Of a DNA stretch of 63,007 bases, positions 61,738 through 63,007 are shown one piece after another. Positions within the stretch are counted from its first letter, which is position 1. Each line of letters starts with the position of its first letter. Made by a program: the position numbers and the translations under genes. Origin of the DNA: a bacterium (GTDB lineage: Bacteria > Fidelibacterota > Marinisomatia > Marinisomatales > UBA1611); the NCBI GenBank assembly GCA_004321745.1, contig SGYO01000010.1:1-63007 (forward strand), read 5' to 3'. The notes under the pieces were generated by a model. It had not been told where the DNA came from. It ran no database searches and saw only the letters and a list, made by a program, of their open reading frames with translations.

Positions 61738-62529
61738 ATGACTTTTTCTCCCGTTCGATTTTTATTGTTTATAATTTTAGTGTTATCTTTTTTACACTCT
61801 AAAAACATTAGAATAATGAGCTATAATATTCATCATGGTCGGGGAGCTGATGATAAAGTAGATTTAGGCAGAATTGCCAAATTAATAAATGATTGGAGCC
61901 CTGATTTAGTTGCTCTTCAAGAAGTTGACAATGCTACCAGTAGATCTAACTTTATGAACCAAACAGATACTTTGGCATCAAAGACAAAAATGTTTTCAAT
62001 TTTTGGCAAAAATATTGCTGTTTTTGGTGGCGAATATGGTAATGCAGTTCTATCAAAATACCCTATTATACATTCAGAGAATAGGAAACTGCCAAGGATA
62101 GGTAATAGTGAGCAAAGAGGTCTATTAGCTGTATGGGTGCAGTTTAAAGATAAAGATGACTTAACTGTATTTATATCAACTCATTTTGATCATAGAGAAA
62201 AAAACGCAGAAAGATTGAAATCTGTAGAAAAAATTAAGTTTTGGGTAGATCGGGGAGACTTTGGTAATGATTTAATAATTGCCGGAGATCTTAATGATAC
62301 ACCCTCAAGCAAAATTATACTAACAATGAATACCTTTTGCGATGGTACTAATCAGAGTGATAAGTATAAAACATACCCCTCGGAAAACCCTATTAGTCAA
62401 CTAGACTATATTTATACCTGTAATAAAGGTAAATATATAATTGATAGTTACCACGTTATAGATGCTCCAGTTTTTTCAGATCATCTTCCAATCATAAGCG
62501 ATATTATCTACCAATCAGGAAAATATTAA
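61738..62529 (+). CDS. Endonuclease/exonuclease/phosphatase family protein
   Basis: A 263-residue exported protein (signal peptide ~8-22, FLLFIILVLSFLHS) of the EEP fold. Metal- and catalytic-site motifs: MSYNIHHGRG, ALQEVD, AGDLND, LDYIYT and SDHLPI. Could be a secreted nuclease or sphingomyelinase/phosphodiesterase-like enzyme. Together with the PhoD-like gene upstream it suggests extracellular phosphoester scavenging (inference). Confidence 0.88.
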   Translation: MTFSPVRFLLFIILVLSFLHSKNIRIMSYNIHHGRGADDKVDLGRIAKLINDWSPDLVALQEVDNATSRSNFMNQTDTLASKTKMFSIFGKNIAVFGGEYGNAVLSKYPIIHSENRKLPRIGNSEQRGLLAVWVQFKDKDDLTVFISTHFDHREKNAERLKSVEKIKFWVDRGDFGNDLIIAGDLNDTPSSKIILTMNTFCDGTNQSDKYKTYPSENPISQLDYIYTCNKGKYIIDSYHVIDAPVFSDHLPIISDIIYQSGKY

Positions 62530-62595
62530 ATCATTGGGGTTGTAATTCAGTTTACTTCGAATGTAGAATATTGCTAAGAATTAAGGAGAACAAAA

Positions 62596-62970
62596 ATGGA
62601 TACAAAACTTACCTTAACAATTATTGGCTCTGTATTATCGTTAATAGGAATCATTTTCATTGCAATTCCAAAAGTAGTTAATGAAAAAACAATGAGTAAT
62701 CTTCCCAACGAAGCTGTAGGTATATCAGCATTATTTAGAGCAGCTAACGGAGGTCTAGGGTTAGCTTTAGGTCTAGTTGCTATTTATTGTAGAAACTTGC
62801 CGCCGGAGTATGCTAAAACTGTCATCCTATCACTTGGTACTGGTTTTATTTTTGTTAATGCAGCTATAATCTCAGGAAAGGTTAGAGGATTTGATGAAGA
62901 ACTTCCGATTCCACCAATGGTTATTTTTGCGATTTTAACTATTTTAGCATACTACACTGCTCTGTCTTAG
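62596..62970 (+). CDS. Four-helix membrane protein, DUF4345-like
   Basis: A 124-residue protein with four membrane helices (LTIIGSVLSLIGIIFIAI, GGLGLALGLVAIYC, TVILSLGTGFIFVNAAII, MVIFAILTILAYYTAL) and a conserved-looking FRAANGGLGLALG motif after helix one, similar to DUF4345-type proteins. Good GGAG site (62584). Function unknown. Confidence 0.65.
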   Translation: MDTKLTLTIIGSVLSLIGIIFIAIPKVVNEKTMSNLPNEAVGISALFRAANGGLGLALGLVAIYCRNLPPEYAKTVILSLGTGFIFVNAAIISGKVRGFDEELPIPPMVIFAILTILAYYTALS

Positions 62971-63007
62971 ATTCCTATATATAATTGAAGAAGTACTTAC
63001 TAGCATT

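Overview
The window is AT-rich (about one third G+C by eye) and gene-dense. It most resembles a member of the FCB superphylum, best matching Candidatus Marinimicrobia (SAR406) or a close relative. This rests on type IX secretion (T9SS) sorting tails of the NYPNPFNP...VYDMMGR...KKMVLLK type, a SusC/SusD pair, TAnnTTTG-like promoter boxes, tRNA genes without an encoded CCA, and frequent TTG/GTG starts. The assignment is inferred from protein style and is not proven.

Layout. (a) 1-5.8 kb: the end of a T9SS cargo gene, then secreted or membrane proteins of unknown function, including a beta-helix protein. (b) 5.8-13.2 kb: housekeeping and envelope genes: TerB-like, BolA, YkvA-like, zinc-ribbon and PEGA-like proteins, a TPR lipoprotein, a dihydroorotate dehydrogenase, TrmL (apparently with a CTG start), RlpA, a diacylglycerol-kinase-family protein and CdsA. 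(c) 13.2-19.9 kb: seven tightly packed co-directional genes. They encode a GlmL/MutL-type actin-fold ATPase, a barrel-sandwich/KOW-like protein, a small protein and four membrane proteins, with no B12 mutase nearby; this is the best candidate for an undescribed system. (d) 20-24.2 kb: amino-acid catabolism: ornithine aminotransferase-like, ALDH7-type aminoadipate-semialdehyde dehydrogenase, and lysine 6-aminotransferase with an unusual Cys-rich insert. (e) 24.2-35 kb: conserved core genes: rsmI, tmk, a CtpA-type protease, tRNA-Val, thrS-infC-rpmI-rplT-pheS-pheT, a ZapB-like gene, zapA and folD. infC appears to start at a rare AUA codon. (f) 35-39.8 kb: a SusC/SusD pair, tRNA-Arg and a terminator.

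(g) 39.9-55.7 kb: an accessory array directly downstream of tRNA-Arg. Its genes share a nearly identical signal-peptide start (MKKYLFIVLLVGV) and, mostly, a nearly identical T9SS tail. The tail of one gene runs into the leader of the next through a TAATG overlap, so conserved tail-plus-leader modules of about 300 bp separate unrelated cargo: a PD40-like propeller, a two-heme-motif cytochrome, a beta-lactamase-fold lipoprotein, plant-type LRRs and Ig/cadherin-like domains. Two orphan leader ORFs and a duplicated 143-bp promoter region are visible traces of recombination.

(h) 55.7-63 kb: small accessory genes: an SMR transporter, DoxX-like protein, a G+C-rich structured RNA candidate with its own terminator, a run of tiny membrane-protein ORFs, a dockerin/NHL-like secreted protein, PhoD-like and EEP-family hydrolases. 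No CRISPR array, intact insertion sequence, rRNA gene or origin was seen. No gene-free stretch exceeds 300 bp.
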